A stretch of DNA of 64,000 nucleotides from Rariglobus sp041662485 (GCA_041662485.1 JBAZSJ010000009.1:62001-126000), one strand, 5' to 3'. Positions 16,463 to 24,510 are shown, numbered from the stretch's first letter. A program made the numbers and translations. Notes: a model not told the origin generated them from the sequence alone.

Positions 16463-17500
16463 ATGAAATATTCCTCCGCCGGCCCTCTTGCAAAATCACT
16501 CCAGCACGGTCGGACGGTTTTACCTTTGTTATTGGCTCTCATGGTCTGGCTGCTCGCCAGCCCGCAGGGACGGGCGCAGGAGCTCTCCTTGCTCGCCGGC
16601 TCCATGGCCACCTCGAATTACGAGGAAACCAGCTACACGTGGCAGGTTGATTACCGGCAGAATTTTTACCGCAACTTCGCGGGATCGGTCGCCTACATCA
16701 ACGAAGGCCATGTGATCGACCATCACCGCGACGGCACCGCGTGGGAACTCTGGGGCAACCTGCCTTTCTGGAACGACCGCATCGCGCTTTCGTTCGGCGC
16801 CGGCGCCTATTACTACTACGACACCGCGCAGACCCCGACCGGCAGCCGGAACCTTCACGGGGCCGCCCCGATCTTCAGTTTTTCCGCCACGGGTTATTTC
16901 ACGGACCGTGTCTTCTACCGGGTGATGGTAAACTATATCACGCCGTCGAACGACTTCGACTCGACGACCGCCGCCGTGGGCGTAGGCGTCTGGTTCGGCC
17001 CCAACCGGCGTCCGCGCGGCAGCGAGCCGTCCAAGGATCCGGCCAAGCCCGACGACTACGTGACGGCGCCGCAGATCACCGTTTTCGGCGGGCAGAGCGT
17101 GGTCAACACGTTCCTCAGCGAGAAGGCGGTCGCCGCCGCCCTCGAGTATCGCCAGGGCATCATCCCCCACGTCGACGGCACGATCACCGCGATCTACGAG
17201 GGCGACCCGAAAATCATCCGGCGCAACGGCCTGGCCGCCCAGCTCTGGGCGGTGAATTCATTCGCCGACAACCGCTTTTCCGTGGGCGTGGGCGTCGGTC
17301 CCTATGTGTATATCGACCGCCGCAACCCTCAGCCCGGAAGCGACAACAATCCGGCCGCGGTCGCTCCGCTGGTATCGTTCACCTTTGCCGTGCGGATATC
17401 GGAACACTGGACCGGGCGTTTTGTTTTCGACCGCGTGACCAGCAGCTACAACCGCGACTCCGACATTTTCCTGGGCGGTCTGGGTTACAGCTGGCGCTGA
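16463..17500 (+). CDS. Outer-membrane beta-barrel protein with internal duplication
   Basis: Predicted secreted barrel of 345 residues. A signal peptide (VLPLLLALMVWLLASPQGRAQ, cleaved near residue 39) is followed by two homologous units. Unit 1 (about 40-190) contains VDYRQNFYRNFAGSVAYINEGHVIDHHRDGT, AWELWGNLPFWNDRIALSFGAGAYYYYD; unit 2 (about 210-345) contains LEYRQGIIPHVDGTITAIYEGDPKIIRRNGLAAQLWAV and FADNRFSVGVGVGPYVYIDRR. The C-terminal end GLGYSWR places an aromatic residue just before the last position, as in many outer-membrane proteins. Each unit resembles the small eight-stranded PagL/OmpW-like barrels, but I cannot name a family with certainty. It stands alone between the helicase and pgi, with a hairpin starting at its stop codon. 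Confidence 0.75.
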   Translation: MKYSSAGPLAKSLQHGRTVLPLLLALMVWLLASPQGRAQELSLLAGSMATSNYEETSYTWQVDYRQNFYRNFAGSVAYINEGHVIDHHRDGTAWELWGNLPFWNDRIALSFGAGAYYYYDTAQTPTGSRNLHGAAPIFSFSATGYFTDRVFYRVMVNYITPSNDFDSTTAAVGVGVWFGPNRRPRGSEPSKDPAKPDDYVTAPQITVFGGQSVVNTFLSEKAVAAALEYRQGIIPHVDGTITAIYEGDPKIIRRNGLAAQLWAVNSFADNRFSVGVGVGPYVYIDRRNPQPGSDNNPAAVAPLVSFTFAVRISEHWTGRFVFDRVTSSYNRDSDIFLGGLGYSWR

Positions 17501-17631
17501 GAGGGCGTCTAAAAAGTCGGGTTGAAGGTAGGGCGGGACCGCTGGGCCCGCCGCGAATACGGGTGTCTGCTTGCATGCGCATATCCAACCGGACGGCCCA
17601 GCGGTCCGTCCCTACCTTTTTAGACGCTCTC
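17500..17631. terminator. Outer hairpin arms enclosing a REP pair, 3' of barrel gene
   Basis: AGAGGGCGTCTAAAAAG at 17500-17516 (starting in the barrel gene's stop codon) pairs with CTTTTTAGACGCTCTC at 17616-17631. The arms look like a bidirectional terminator, and the whole 88-bp family A REP pair sits in what would be the loop, as though it had been inserted there. Confidence 0.6.
17528..17615. repeat. REP pair (BIME-like), family A, intergenic
   Basis: Begins GTAGGGCGGGACCGCTGGGC and ends GGTCCGTCCCTAC, inverted halves of the same GTAG-headed hairpin seen inside the helicase gene at 15466-15546. The 170 bases between it and the pgi start show no other feature. Confidence 0.85.
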
Positions 17632-17785
17632 TGAGACCGGCGGCGGCCGACTCAGCAGCATGATACAGGAAAGAAGCCCTCCTTGTAAGCGTCATCCTCA
17701 TCGGATTGAGGCACAGGCTTCATGTTGCGGCTGCATTTTTTGCTCCCGTTTGGGTCTGCAAAAGTCTCAACTTGCCGTTTCTACC

Positions 17786-19360
17786 ATGTCTTCCTGGTCA
17801 CGCTTCAAGAAATACTACTACCAAAACTCCGGGCTCGGCCTCGCGCTCGACATCAGCCGCATCCCTTTCCCGGACGACTTCCTCGCCGGAAAGGAAGCCG
17901 CCATCCAGAAGGCCTACGCCGACATGGCCTCCCTCGAAAAGGGCGCCATCGCCAACCCCGACGAGAACCGCATGGTCGGCCACTACTGGCTCCGCGCCCC
18001 TCAGCTCGCCCCCACCCCCTCCCTCGCCAAGGAAATCGCCGACACCCTCGCCGCGATCAAGACCTTCGCCGCCAACGTCCACGCCGGCGCCATCGCCCCC
18101 GCGCCCGGCAAAAAGTTCACGCAACTTCTCGTAATCGGCATCGGCGGCTCCGCGCTCGGACCGCAATTCGTCAACCACGCCCTCGGCCAGCCCGCCACTG
18201 ACAAACTCGCCGTCTCCTTCTTCGACAACACCGATCCCGACGGCATCGACTACGTCCTCGCCTCGCTCGCCGGCAAGCTCCCCGAGACCCTCGTCGTCGT
18301 CATCTCCAAGTCCGGCGGCACCGCCGAGACGCGCAACGGCCAGCTCGAAGCCGCCGCCGCCTTCAAGGCCGCCGGCCTCGACTTCACCAAGCACTACGTC
18401 GCCGTCACCGGCGCCGGCTCCAAGCTGGAGAAAACCGCCATCGACCAGAAGTGGCTCGCCCGTTTCCCCATGTGGGACTGGGTCGGCGGCCGCACCTCCG
18501 AACTCTCCGCCGTCGGCCTCCTTCCCGCCGCGCTGCAGGGCATCGATATCCAGGCCATGCTCGACGGCGCCGCCGCCATCGACGTCGTCACCCGCTCGAC
18601 CAAGACCTCCGAAAATCCCGCCGCCATCCTCGCCCTCATGTGGCACTACGCCACCGACGGCAAAGGCGCGAAGGACATGGTCGTCCTCCCCTACAAGGAC
18701 CGCCTGCTCCTTTTCTCCCGCTACCTCCAGCAGCTCGTCATGGAGTCGCTCGGCAAGGAGCTCGACCTCCAAGGCAAGGTCGTCAACCAGGGCATCGCCG
18801 TCTACGGCAACAAGGGCTCGACCGACCAGCACGCCTACGTGCAGCAGCTCCGCGACGGCGTGAACAACTTCTTCGTCACCTTCATCGAGGTTCTCAAGGA
18901 CCGCGCCGGCTCCTCCTTCGACGTCGATCCCGGCGTCACCACCGGCGACTACCTGCAGGGCTTCTATCTCGGCACCCGCGACGCCCTCTCCGAGAGCAAC
19001 CGCTCGTCCGTCTCGATCACGGTCAACGACGTTTCGCCACGCACGCTCGGCATGTTGATCGCCCTCTACGAACGCGTGGTCGGCTTCTACGCCTCGCTCG
19101 TCGGCATCAACGCCTATCACCAGCCCGGCGTCGAAGCCGGCAAGAAGGCGGCCTCGGGCGTCATCGCCCTCAAGCTCCAGATCACCGCCAAACTCCAGGC
19201 GTCCTCCGGACAGCCGTTCACCGCCGAATCGCTGGCCGCCGCCCTCGGTGCGCCCGACAAGGCCGAACTCGTATTCAAGGTTCTCGAACATCTCGCCGCC
19301 AATGGCGGGGTTAAAAAAACCTCAAAAACGCCTTGGTTTGAGTCTGTTTACACCTCGTAA
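17786..19360 (+). CDS. pgi: Glucose-6-phosphate isomerase
   Basis: Interconverts glucose-6-phosphate and fructose-6-phosphate in the cytosol. The product is 524 residues from the ATG at 17786 (MSSWSRFKKYYYQNSG); the frame extends upstream to 17660 but that segment is Cys-rich and not isomerase-like. SIS-domain signatures are present: LLVIGIGGSALGPQFV, VVVISKSGGTAETRNGQ, MWDWVGGRTSELSAVGLLPAAL, and the catalytic-region elements NQGIAVYGNKGSTDQHAYVQQLRDG and GVEAGKKAA. The sequence is closer to the long bacterial type found in Verrucomicrobiota and cyanobacteria than to E. coli Pgi. Monocistronic, with an inverted repeat just after the stop. Supplies upper glycolysis together with the class II aldolase at 33.4 kb. 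Confidence 0.95.
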   Translation: MSSWSRFKKYYYQNSGLGLALDISRIPFPDDFLAGKEAAIQKAYADMASLEKGAIANPDENRMVGHYWLRAPQLAPTPSLAKEIADTLAAIKTFAANVHAGAIAPAPGKKFTQLLVIGIGGSALGPQFVNHALGQPATDKLAVSFFDNTDPDGIDYVLASLAGKLPETLVVVISKSGGTAETRNGQLEAAAAFKAAGLDFTKHYVAVTGAGSKLEKTAIDQKWLARFPMWDWVGGRTSELSAVGLLPAALQGIDIQAMLDGAAAIDVVTRSTKTSENPAAILALMWHYATDGKGAKDMVVLPYKDRLLLFSRYLQQLVMESLGKELDLQGKVVNQGIAVYGNKGSTDQHAYVQQLRDGVNNFFVTFIEVLKDRAGSSFDVDPGVTTGDYLQGFYLGTRDALSESNRSSVSITVNDVSPRTLGMLIALYERVVGFYASLVGINAYHQPGVEAGKKAASGVIALKLQITAKLQASSGQPFTAESLAAALGAPDKAELVFKVLEHLAANGGVKKTSKTPWFESVYTS

Positions 19361-19367
19361 TATCACC

Positions 19368-19416
19368 ATCCGGTTCCGCCACTCCCTGTCGGCGGGACCG
19401 GATTGAATCCGTTTTT
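19368..19416 (+). terminator. Probable terminator after pgi
   Basis: ATCCGGTTCCGCC (19368-19380) pairs with GGCGGGACCGGAT (19391-19403) around a 10-base loop, with one mismatch; GTTTTT follows a few bases later. The T run is displaced from the stem, so efficiency is uncertain. Confidence 0.6.
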
Positions 19417-19475
19417 GGGAAACTTTTCCCTTTTCAACGCGGTTCGTGCTGGTGAGACTAGTTCAACTTCCCCTT

Positions 19476-20252
19476 ATGAAATCCCTTACCCTCGTTCTGT
19501 GCGTGATCGCGCTTCTTGGCTCGGCCGCCTCCACGTTCTTCTATTTCCAAATTGGTGATACCAAGACCAAGCTGGAACAGCAGGTCGTCCAGGAAAAAGG
19601 ACGCACCACGGCCGAACAGGCCAAGCTGACCGACGCCAACTCCCAAATCGACGCCCTGCAAAAGAGCCGCGCCGCCCTCGACAGCGACCTCGGCGAGGCC
19701 AAGTCCAAGCTCACTTCGGCGGACAACCGCAACGTCGAGCTGGCCCGCAACGTCGACCAGCTGACCAACCAGGTCACCGCCAAGGATGACGCCGCCAAGG
19801 CGCTCAACGACGAAATCTCCGGCCTCAAGCGCGACCTCGCCTCCGCCAAGCTCGCCGCCGTTTCGCCCGACGAAATCGCCAATTACAAGAAGACCATCGA
19901 AACCCTGCAGTCCCGCGTGGCCGAGTTGGAAGCCGGCAAGCCCGCCGCGACCGTCGTGACGAACGCCGATGGCACCACCACCACCAAGCCCGCTCCCGTC
20001 GCCCCCGCCGTCGGCCTCAGCGGCCAGGTCGTGAGCATCGGCGCTCAAAATGGATTTGTCGTCATCAACGTCGGCGCCGCCAAGGGCGTGCAGGTTAATC
20101 AGACATTCAACATCACGCGCGGCACCACCACCGTCGCCAGCGCCCAGGTCAGCAGCGTCGACGACGGCTACGCCATCGCCCAGGTCATCACGGAATCCCT
20201 CCGCGGCAGCCTCGACAAGGGCGACACCGCCACCCTGGTGGTCGCACCGTAA
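19476..20252 (+). CDS. Membrane-anchored coiled-coil protein, unknown function
   Basis: Predicted protein of 258 residues with one N-terminal membrane helix (SLTLVLCVIALLGSAASTFFYF), a long periplasmic coiled coil (about 30-160; ALQKSRAALDSDLGEAKSKL, NVDQLTNQVTAKDDAAKALN, KTIETLQSRVAELEAGK), a Thr/Ala/Pro linker and a compact C-terminal beta domain (about 180-258; GQVVSIGAQNGFVVINVGAAKGVQVNQTFNI...GDTATLVV) resembling FlgT/SH3-like beta folds. The ATG at 19476 is chosen because the membrane helix begins there; the upstream extension (MLVRLVQLPL) is not needed. The next gene, a lipoprotein, starts 3 bp after the stop, so the two are surely co-transcribed and probably act in the envelope. I do not recognise a named family. 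Confidence 0.8.
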   Translation: MKSLTLVLCVIALLGSAASTFFYFQIGDTKTKLEQQVVQEKGRTTAEQAKLTDANSQIDALQKSRAALDSDLGEAKSKLTSADNRNVELARNVDQLTNQVTAKDDAAKALNDEISGLKRDLASAKLAAVSPDEIANYKKTIETLQSRVAELEAGKPAATVVTNADGTTTTKPAPVAPAVGLSGQVVSIGAQNGFVVINVGAAKGVQVNQTFNITRGTTTVASAQVSSVDDGYAIAQVITESLRGSLDKGDTATLVVAP

Positions 20253-20255
20253 TTT

Positions 20256-20450
20256 ATGCCGCTTCGCAAAAAGCTGGTTCTGGCAGGACTGGCCCTCGCG
20301 GGTCTCGGTGCCTCCTTGTTCACCTCGGGCTGCTCTACCAAGACGCCCGACGACAGCAGCATCCCGTGGAGCCGGCCCGCCTCATGGGAAGGCGGAATTC
20401 CCGGCATGGGCGGCCTCGGCAGCCCCGGCAGCGGCGGCAACGGTTATTAA
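20256..20450 (+). CDS. Small predicted lipoprotein
   Basis: Product of 64 residues with a basic start (MPLRKK), a hydrophobic segment and the lipobox-like LFTSGC ending at Cys 26, then a short Gly/Pro/Ser-rich tail (GGIPGMGGLGSPGSGGNGY) that looks disordered. The ATG lies 3 bp after the coiled-coil gene and a strong terminator follows, defining a two-gene unit. Function unknown. Confidence 0.75.
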   Translation: MPLRKKLVLAGLALAGLGASLFTSGCSTKTPDDSSIPWSRPASWEGGIPGMGGLGSPGSGGNGY

Positions 20451-20460
20451 CCTCTTCAAA

Positions 20461-20489
20461 ATCCGGCCTCACAAGGGCCGGATTTTTTT
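20461..20489 (+). terminator. Rho-independent terminator
   Basis: ATCCGGCC (20461-20468) pairs with GGCCGGAT (20476-20483), followed by seven T residues. It ends the coiled-coil/lipoprotein unit before rsmI. Confidence 0.9.
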
Positions 20490-20543
20490 GCGCCTGTTTC
20501 GGAGCGTGCTTGCCCGTCGCCGGCAATCGGCTGACATCGCTTC

Positions 20544-21266
20544 ATGGCCGACGCCCCAGTCAACAACTCGCTCACGCCGCAGCCAGGCCACCTCTACGTC
20601 GTGGCCACGCCCATCGGCAACCTCGCCGACCTCACCGAGCGCGCACGCGCCATCCTCGGTGCCGTCGACCTGATCGCCTGCGAGGACACCCGCACCACCG
20701 GCGGCATGCTCACCCGCTACGGCCTGCGCCGCGACCTCGTCGCCTATCACGATCACAACGAGACGGAAGTCGCCGAACGCCTCGCCGACCAGATCGCCGC
20801 CGGCAAATCCGTCGCCGTGGTTTCCGACGCCGGCACGCCCGCCATCAGCGACCCCGGTTTCCGCATCGTCCGCGCCTGCCGCCGCCGCGGCCTCCCCGTT
20901 GTCCCCGTCCCCGGCGCCTGCGCCGTCGCCGCCGTGCTCAGCGCCAGCGGACTTCCCACCAACGGCTTTCTCTTCGCCGGCTTCCTCGTCGCCAAAACCT
21001 CCGCCCGCACCGCCTTTCTGGAAAAATATCGCGACTTCGAGTTCACGCTCGCCCTCTACGAAAGCTGCCACCGCATCGACAAGTTCGCCGAAGAGATCGT
21101 CGCCACGCTCGGCCCCGACCGCGTCGTCTGCATCGCCAAGGAAGTCACCAAGCTCCACGAAACCTTCCTCATCGGCCGCGCCGCCGACGTCCGCGACCGC
21201 CTGCTAAAAGGCAGCCTCAAGGGCGAATTCGTCGTCCTCATCGCCCCGGGCGACTTCGTGCTCTGA
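20544..21266 (+). CDS. rsmI: 16S rRNA 2'-O-ribose C1402 methyltransferase RsmI
   Basis: SAM-dependent tetrapyrrole-methylase-fold enzyme that methylates the ribose of C1402 in the ribosomal decoding centre. The product is 240 residues, slightly shorter than E. coli RsmI (286) because the C-terminal helical domain is short. Signatures: GHLYVVATPIGNLADLTERA at residues 13-32, LIACEDTRTTGGMLTRYG, VAVVSDAGTPAISDPGFRIVRAC, PVPGACAVAAVLSASGLP, ALYESCHRIDKFAEEI and CIAKEVTKLHETF. The start ATG at 20544 has no strong Shine-Dalgarno. It lies alone between a terminator and a 20-bp perfect inverted repeat. Confidence 0.95.
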   Translation: MADAPVNNSLTPQPGHLYVVATPIGNLADLTERARAILGAVDLIACEDTRTTGGMLTRYGLRRDLVAYHDHNETEVAERLADQIAAGKSVAVVSDAGTPAISDPGFRIVRACRRRGLPVVPVPGACAVAAVLSASGLPTNGFLFAGFLVAKTSARTAFLEKYRDFEFTLALYESCHRIDKFAEEIVATLGPDRVVCIAKEVTKLHETFLIGRAADVRDRLLKGSLKGEFVVLIAPGDFVL

Positions 21267-21280
21267 CCATCAACCACATT

Positions 21281-21362
21281 AACCACTGATGAGCACTGAA
21301 TGACACTGATCCGAACCATTCATCATTCCGGAATAAGTGCCCTTCAGTGCTCATCAGTGGTT
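21281..21362. repeat. Perfect 20-bp inverted repeat, CACTGATGAGCACTGA type
   Basis: AACCACTGATGAGCACTGAA at 21281-21300 and its exact complement at 21343-21362, with a 42-base centre that itself contains related units (ACACTGAT, TCATCATTC). It lies between the rsmI stop and the ppx start; the right arm ends 14 bases before the ATG. Confidence 0.8.
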
Positions 21363-21376
21363 TAAACTCTGCCGCT

Positions 21377-22318
21377 ATGTCCGCCTCTCCCGTCGTCGCC
21401 GTCATCGATATCGGCTCCAACTCGATCAAGCTGCTCGTCGCCCGTCGCCAGCCTGATGGAAGCCTCGTCTCTCTCAAGGGCCGCACCATCGACGCCCGCA
21501 TCAGCGCCGGCATCAGCAAAGCCGAACCCCGTCTCACCGAGGACGGCATGACTCGCGGACTCGCGGCCATCCAGGAACTGCTCGCCGACGCCGCACCGTT
21601 CCAGCCGTCCACAACCATCCTTGTCGCCACCAGCGCCGTGCGCGACGCGCTCAACGGCGCCGAGTTCCGCCAGCGCGTGCTCGCCGCCACCGGGCAGACC
21701 ATCCGCATCCTCACCGGCGACGAGGAAGCCGATCTGATCGGGCGCGGCCTCACTTGCGACCCCGACCTGACCCATCTTAAAAATTTCTACGTCTTCGACC
21801 TCGGCGGCGGCAGCTTGGAATGCCTCTCTTTTCGCGACCGCCGCATCGAGCAAGCCCTCAGCCTGCGCCTCGGCTGCGTGCGCCTCACGGAGAAATTCAT
21901 CGCCGATCCCGCTGCTCCTCTCCGCCCCGAAGACTGTTCCGCCCTCGCCCTCCACGTGCGCGACACGCTCCGGCAGGCCGGCTTTCGCTTCAACCTGCCC
22001 GACGCCGAGGCCGTTTTCACCGGCGGCACCATGACCAGCGTCCGCCTCATCAAAGGCGCCCGCCACGGTGCTAGCCTCGCCGACACTCCGGCGACGATTC
22101 CCGTGGACACCCTCCGCGACCTGCTCGACGAAGTCGGCCCTCTTTCGCTTGATGAGCGCAAACAAATCCCCGGCATGCCCGCCGCCCGCGCCGACGTTTT
22201 CCCCGCCGCGCTTGTCACGGTGGTCACGCTGGCGGAATTTGGCCTGTTCGAGCGCTTCCACCACTCGCTCTACAACCTGCGCTGGGGCCTTGCGTCCGAA
22301 GCGCTCGATCAAAAGTAG
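21377..22318 (+). CDS. Ppx/GppA family phosphatase
   Basis: Exopolyphosphatase/pppGpp phosphatase family protein of the ASKHA fold, 313 residues from the ATG at 21377. Phosphate-binding motifs are visible: VIDIGSNSIKLLVA (residues 8-21), VATSAVRDALNG, ILTGDEEADLIGRGL, FYVFDLGGGSLECLSF and VFTGGTMTSVRLI. Only the two-lobed catalytic core is present; there is no C-terminal HD-like domain, as in the short Ppx type. Polyphosphate versus pppGpp preference cannot be read. The TAG stop codon lies inside the GTAG head of a REP pair (22315-22381), so the last residues may have been shaped by that insertion. It faces rluD convergently. Confidence 0.9.
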   Translation: MSASPVVAVIDIGSNSIKLLVARRQPDGSLVSLKGRTIDARISAGISKAEPRLTEDGMTRGLAAIQELLADAAPFQPSTTILVATSAVRDALNGAEFRQRVLAATGQTIRILTGDEEADLIGRGLTCDPDLTHLKNFYVFDLGGGSLECLSFRDRRIEQALSLRLGCVRLTEKFIADPAAPLRPEDCSALALHVRDTLRQAGFRFNLPDAEAVFTGGTMTSVRLIKGARHGASLADTPATIPVDTLRDLLDEVGPLSLDERKQIPGMPAARADVFPAALVTVVTLAEFGLFERFHHSLYNLRWGLASEALDQK

Positions 22319-22381
22319 ACGCGGCATCTTGCCGCGTTTCCGTTGCCGCCTTCAGGCAACGCGGCGAGACGCCGCGTCTAC
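22315..22381. repeat. REP pair (BIME-like), family D, between convergent genes
   Basis: Starts GTAGACGCGGCATCTTGCCG (hairpin ACGCGGCA/TGCCGCGT) and ends GCCGCGTCTAC. The GTAG supplies the TAG stop of the Ppx/GppA gene, and the other end lies one base from the rluD stop codon, so the pair forms the whole spacer and could act as a bidirectional terminator. A second copy is at 53353-53412. Confidence 0.85.
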
Positions 22382-22382
22382 T

Positions 22383-23444
22383 TTACTTCGCCTTGCGAGA
22401 CATCCGTTTCTTGACGGGCTTGGCCTTGGCCGCCTTCGCCACCGCGCCGTCTCCGCGCTTGTTGCTCGGGCTGCGCAGACCGCGCTTGATCGAAGTCGCC
22501 GCGAGTTTCACTTCCTTGCGCAACGCCTTGAGCATCTTCTCGAAATCCTTCGGCAACGGCGCATGCAGATCGAGCACCTTGCCGGTGACCGGATGCGTGA
22601 TCACCAGGTGCTCCGCATGCAGCATCACCCGTGTCGGCTGGATCGGCAGGCGCGGACTGTCCTTCCATCCATAGACAATGTCTCCCAGCAAAATGTGTCC
22701 GAGTGATTTGATATGAACGCGGATCTGATGCGTGCGCCCCGTGTGGATCGTGCAGCGGATGAGCGACGCAAGATCGCCCCCAAACGCCTCCACGCGTTCC
22801 CAATCCGTATGCGCGTCGCGTCCGCCGGGCCCCTCGACGATGGCCATTTTGTGCCGCTGCGTAGGGTTGCGTCCGATGGGCCGGCGGATGCTGCCGCTCA
22901 TGAGTCCGGGCACGCCGTCCACGAGAGCCAGATATTCCTTGTGCGAAGTGCGCGCGGCGAATTGTTCGGCGAGTCCGCGATGGGCGGCGTCGGTCTTGGC
23001 GACCACCATCACGCCGGACGTTTCCCGGTCCAAGCGATGCACGATGCCGGGGCGTTCCACGCCGCCGATGCCGCTCAGGCTCCCCTTGCAGTGCGAAAGC
23101 AAGGCATGCACGAGCGTGTCTTCGGCGGTGCCCGCACCGGGATGGACGACCATGCCCGCCGCCTTGTTGATCACGAGCAGGTGCTTGTCCTCGAAAATCA
23201 CGTCGAGCGGGATGTCCACCGCCCTGAGCTCGGCCGCCACGACCTCGGGAAACGAAAACGTGATCACCTCTCCCTCGTTCACCTCGGCGCTGCGATCAAT
23301 CGCCTTGCCGTTGCGCGTCACCAGGCCGGCGTCGAGCGAACGTTGAAACGCAACACGACTGTGCTCGGGGAAGGCGGCGGCAAGGACTTTGTCGGCGCGG
23401 GCGCGCCGGATGCCTTCGGGAACGGTGTAGGTGTTGGTTTCCAT
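22383..23444 (-). CDS. RluA/RluD family 23S rRNA pseudouridine synthase
   Basis: Isomerises uridines in 23S rRNA (RluD type modifies the helix 69 loop). The product is 353 residues from the ATG at 23444; an in-frame ATG at 23456 would add MGSY, but those codons belong to a repeat. Domains: S4 RNA-binding region (about 10-75; RRARADKVLAAAFPEHSRVAFQRSLDAGLV) and catalytic domain with PGIVHRLDRETSGVMVVAKT (catalytic Asp in HRLDRETSG) near 135-154, RPIGRNPTQRHKMAIV, IHTGRTHQIRVHIKSLGHILLGD. A basic low-complexity tail (about 315-353, KRGLRSPSNKRGDG...KKRMSRKAK) is an extra beyond standard RluD. Target position is inferred. Confidence 0.9.
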   Translation of the reverse strand: METNTYTVPEGIRRARADKVLAAAFPEHSRVAFQRSLDAGLVTRNGKAIDRSAEVNEGEVITFSFPEVVAAELRAVDIPLDVIFEDKHLLVINKAAGMVVHPGAGTAEDTLVHALLSHCKGSLSGIGGVERPGIVHRLDRETSGVMVVAKTDAAHRGLAEQFAARTSHKEYLALVDGVPGLMSGSIRRPIGRNPTQRHKMAIVEGPGGRDAHTDWERVEAFGGDLASLIRCTIHTGRTHQIRVHIKSLGHILLGDIVYGWKDSPRLPIQPTRVMLHAEHLVITHPVTGKVLDLHAPLPKDFEKMLKALRKEVKLAATSIKRGLRSPSNKRGDGAVAKAAKAKPVKKRMSRKAK

Positions 23445-23510
23445 GTAGGAGCCCATTTATGGGCGATTAGTTAACCGTATGGCAACCATCGCCCATAAAT
23501 GGGCTCCTAC
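23445..23510. repeat. REP pair (BIME-like), family C, between add-like and rlu genes
   Basis: Begins GTAGGAGCCCATTTATGGGC (hairpin GCCCAT/ATGGGC) and ends ATGGGCTCCTAC. Its right end overlaps the TAG stop codon of the adenosine deaminase gene (23507-23509) and its left end touches the ATG of the pseudouridine synthase, so the repeat fills the full intergenic gap and supplies its leader. Confidence 0.85.
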
Positions 23511-24487
23511 GCACCAGCCAAAGAATCAATCTCCGCGAGCATCTGCCGGCGCATGTCTGACGGGACATCGGCGACTTCCCAGCCGTTGCGCACGAGACGG
23601 ACGAGTTCGGCCCGGCTGAAACCGGCCTCCTGCGCGAGCACGCGGTATTCGTCGTTCAGGGTGTTCGCGAAAACCAGCGGGTCGTCCGTGCTGATCGTGC
23701 AACGCACGCCCGCCTGCATGAGCGCGCGCAACGGATGCTCCGCGATGGACGGTGCCACCCGGAGTTTCACGTTGCTGAGCGGACACACGTCGAAGGTCAC
23801 GTCGCGATCCACGGCGAGCGCGACCACTTCAGGATCCTCGATCGCGCGCACGCCATGCTGGATGCGTGTCGCGCCGAGCTGCTCGATGGCCTCGCGCACG
23901 CGATGCGCGCCGTCGAACTCGCCGGCGTGGGCCTTCGTGACCTTGCCGGCGGCCCGCAGGCGCGCCCAAACCCTGGCGGTCCACGCCTCGGTCGGCACCT
24001 GCTCGAAACCATGCAGATCCACCCCGGCAAGCTCGTCCCAGTTCTCCAGATCGTCGATCACCGCCCGCATAGGCCCTTCATAGTCGGTGCGGCGCATGCC
24101 CGCGAAAATACGAACCTCCAGACCCCGGGGAACCGCGGCGCGGATGGCCGCGATGATCGCGCGCTCCGTCGTGTTGATGAAACCGGCGACGGGCAGGTGG
24201 AAACTGAGTTCCACGTAGCGCACGTTTTGGGCGACCTGCTTCGCGAACACCGCCTTCGCCGCCTCATGATAACGTTCCGCCGAGGTGAACCAGGGCAGCG
24301 CGTGGCCAAGGAGAACCTCGTCAAATTTCGGGAACGTCGGATAACGATAATCCGCCGCGTGAAAGTAGGGGTTTTCGGGAAACTTATCCGGCTTCAACGC
24401 ATGCAACCGCTCGTAGGGCAACGCACCCTCGATGTGCAGGTGCGTTTCCGTCTTGGGCAGCGCCTGGATGAAATCGTCTAAGGACAT
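23507..24487 (-). CDS. Adenosine deaminase family protein
   Basis: Zinc amidohydrolase that deaminates adenosine or a related 6-aminopurine, 326 residues from the ATG at 24487 (MSLDDFIQALPKTETHLHIEG). Metal and catalytic motifs are in the usual order: HLHIEG near residues 17-22, VTKAHAGEFDG (catalytic His and Glu region), RIQHGVRAIEDP and CTISTDDPLVF (paired Asp). The short N-terminus and NTLNDEYRVLAQEAGFSRAEL end fit the bacterial Add/adenine deaminase branch; adenosine versus adenine cannot be decided by eye. The stop codon is supplied by a REP element. No purine-salvage neighbours are present; the upstream gap contains another REP pair. Confidence 0.85.
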   Translation of the reverse strand: MSLDDFIQALPKTETHLHIEGALPYERLHALKPDKFPENPYFHAADYRYPTFPKFDEVLLGHALPWFTSAERYHEAAKAVFAKQVAQNVRYVELSFHLPVAGFINTTERAIIAAIRAAVPRGLEVRIFAGMRRTDYEGPMRAVIDDLENWDELAGVDLHGFEQVPTEAWTARVWARLRAAGKVTKAHAGEFDGAHRVREAIEQLGATRIQHGVRAIEDPEVVALAVDRDVTFDVCPLSNVKLRVAPSIAEHPLRALMQAGVRCTISTDDPLVFANTLNDEYRVLAQEAGFSRAELVRLVRNGWEVADVPSDMRRQMLAEIDSLAGA

Positions 24488-24510
24488 ACCCGTGATCAAA
24501 AGGTTTGAGC

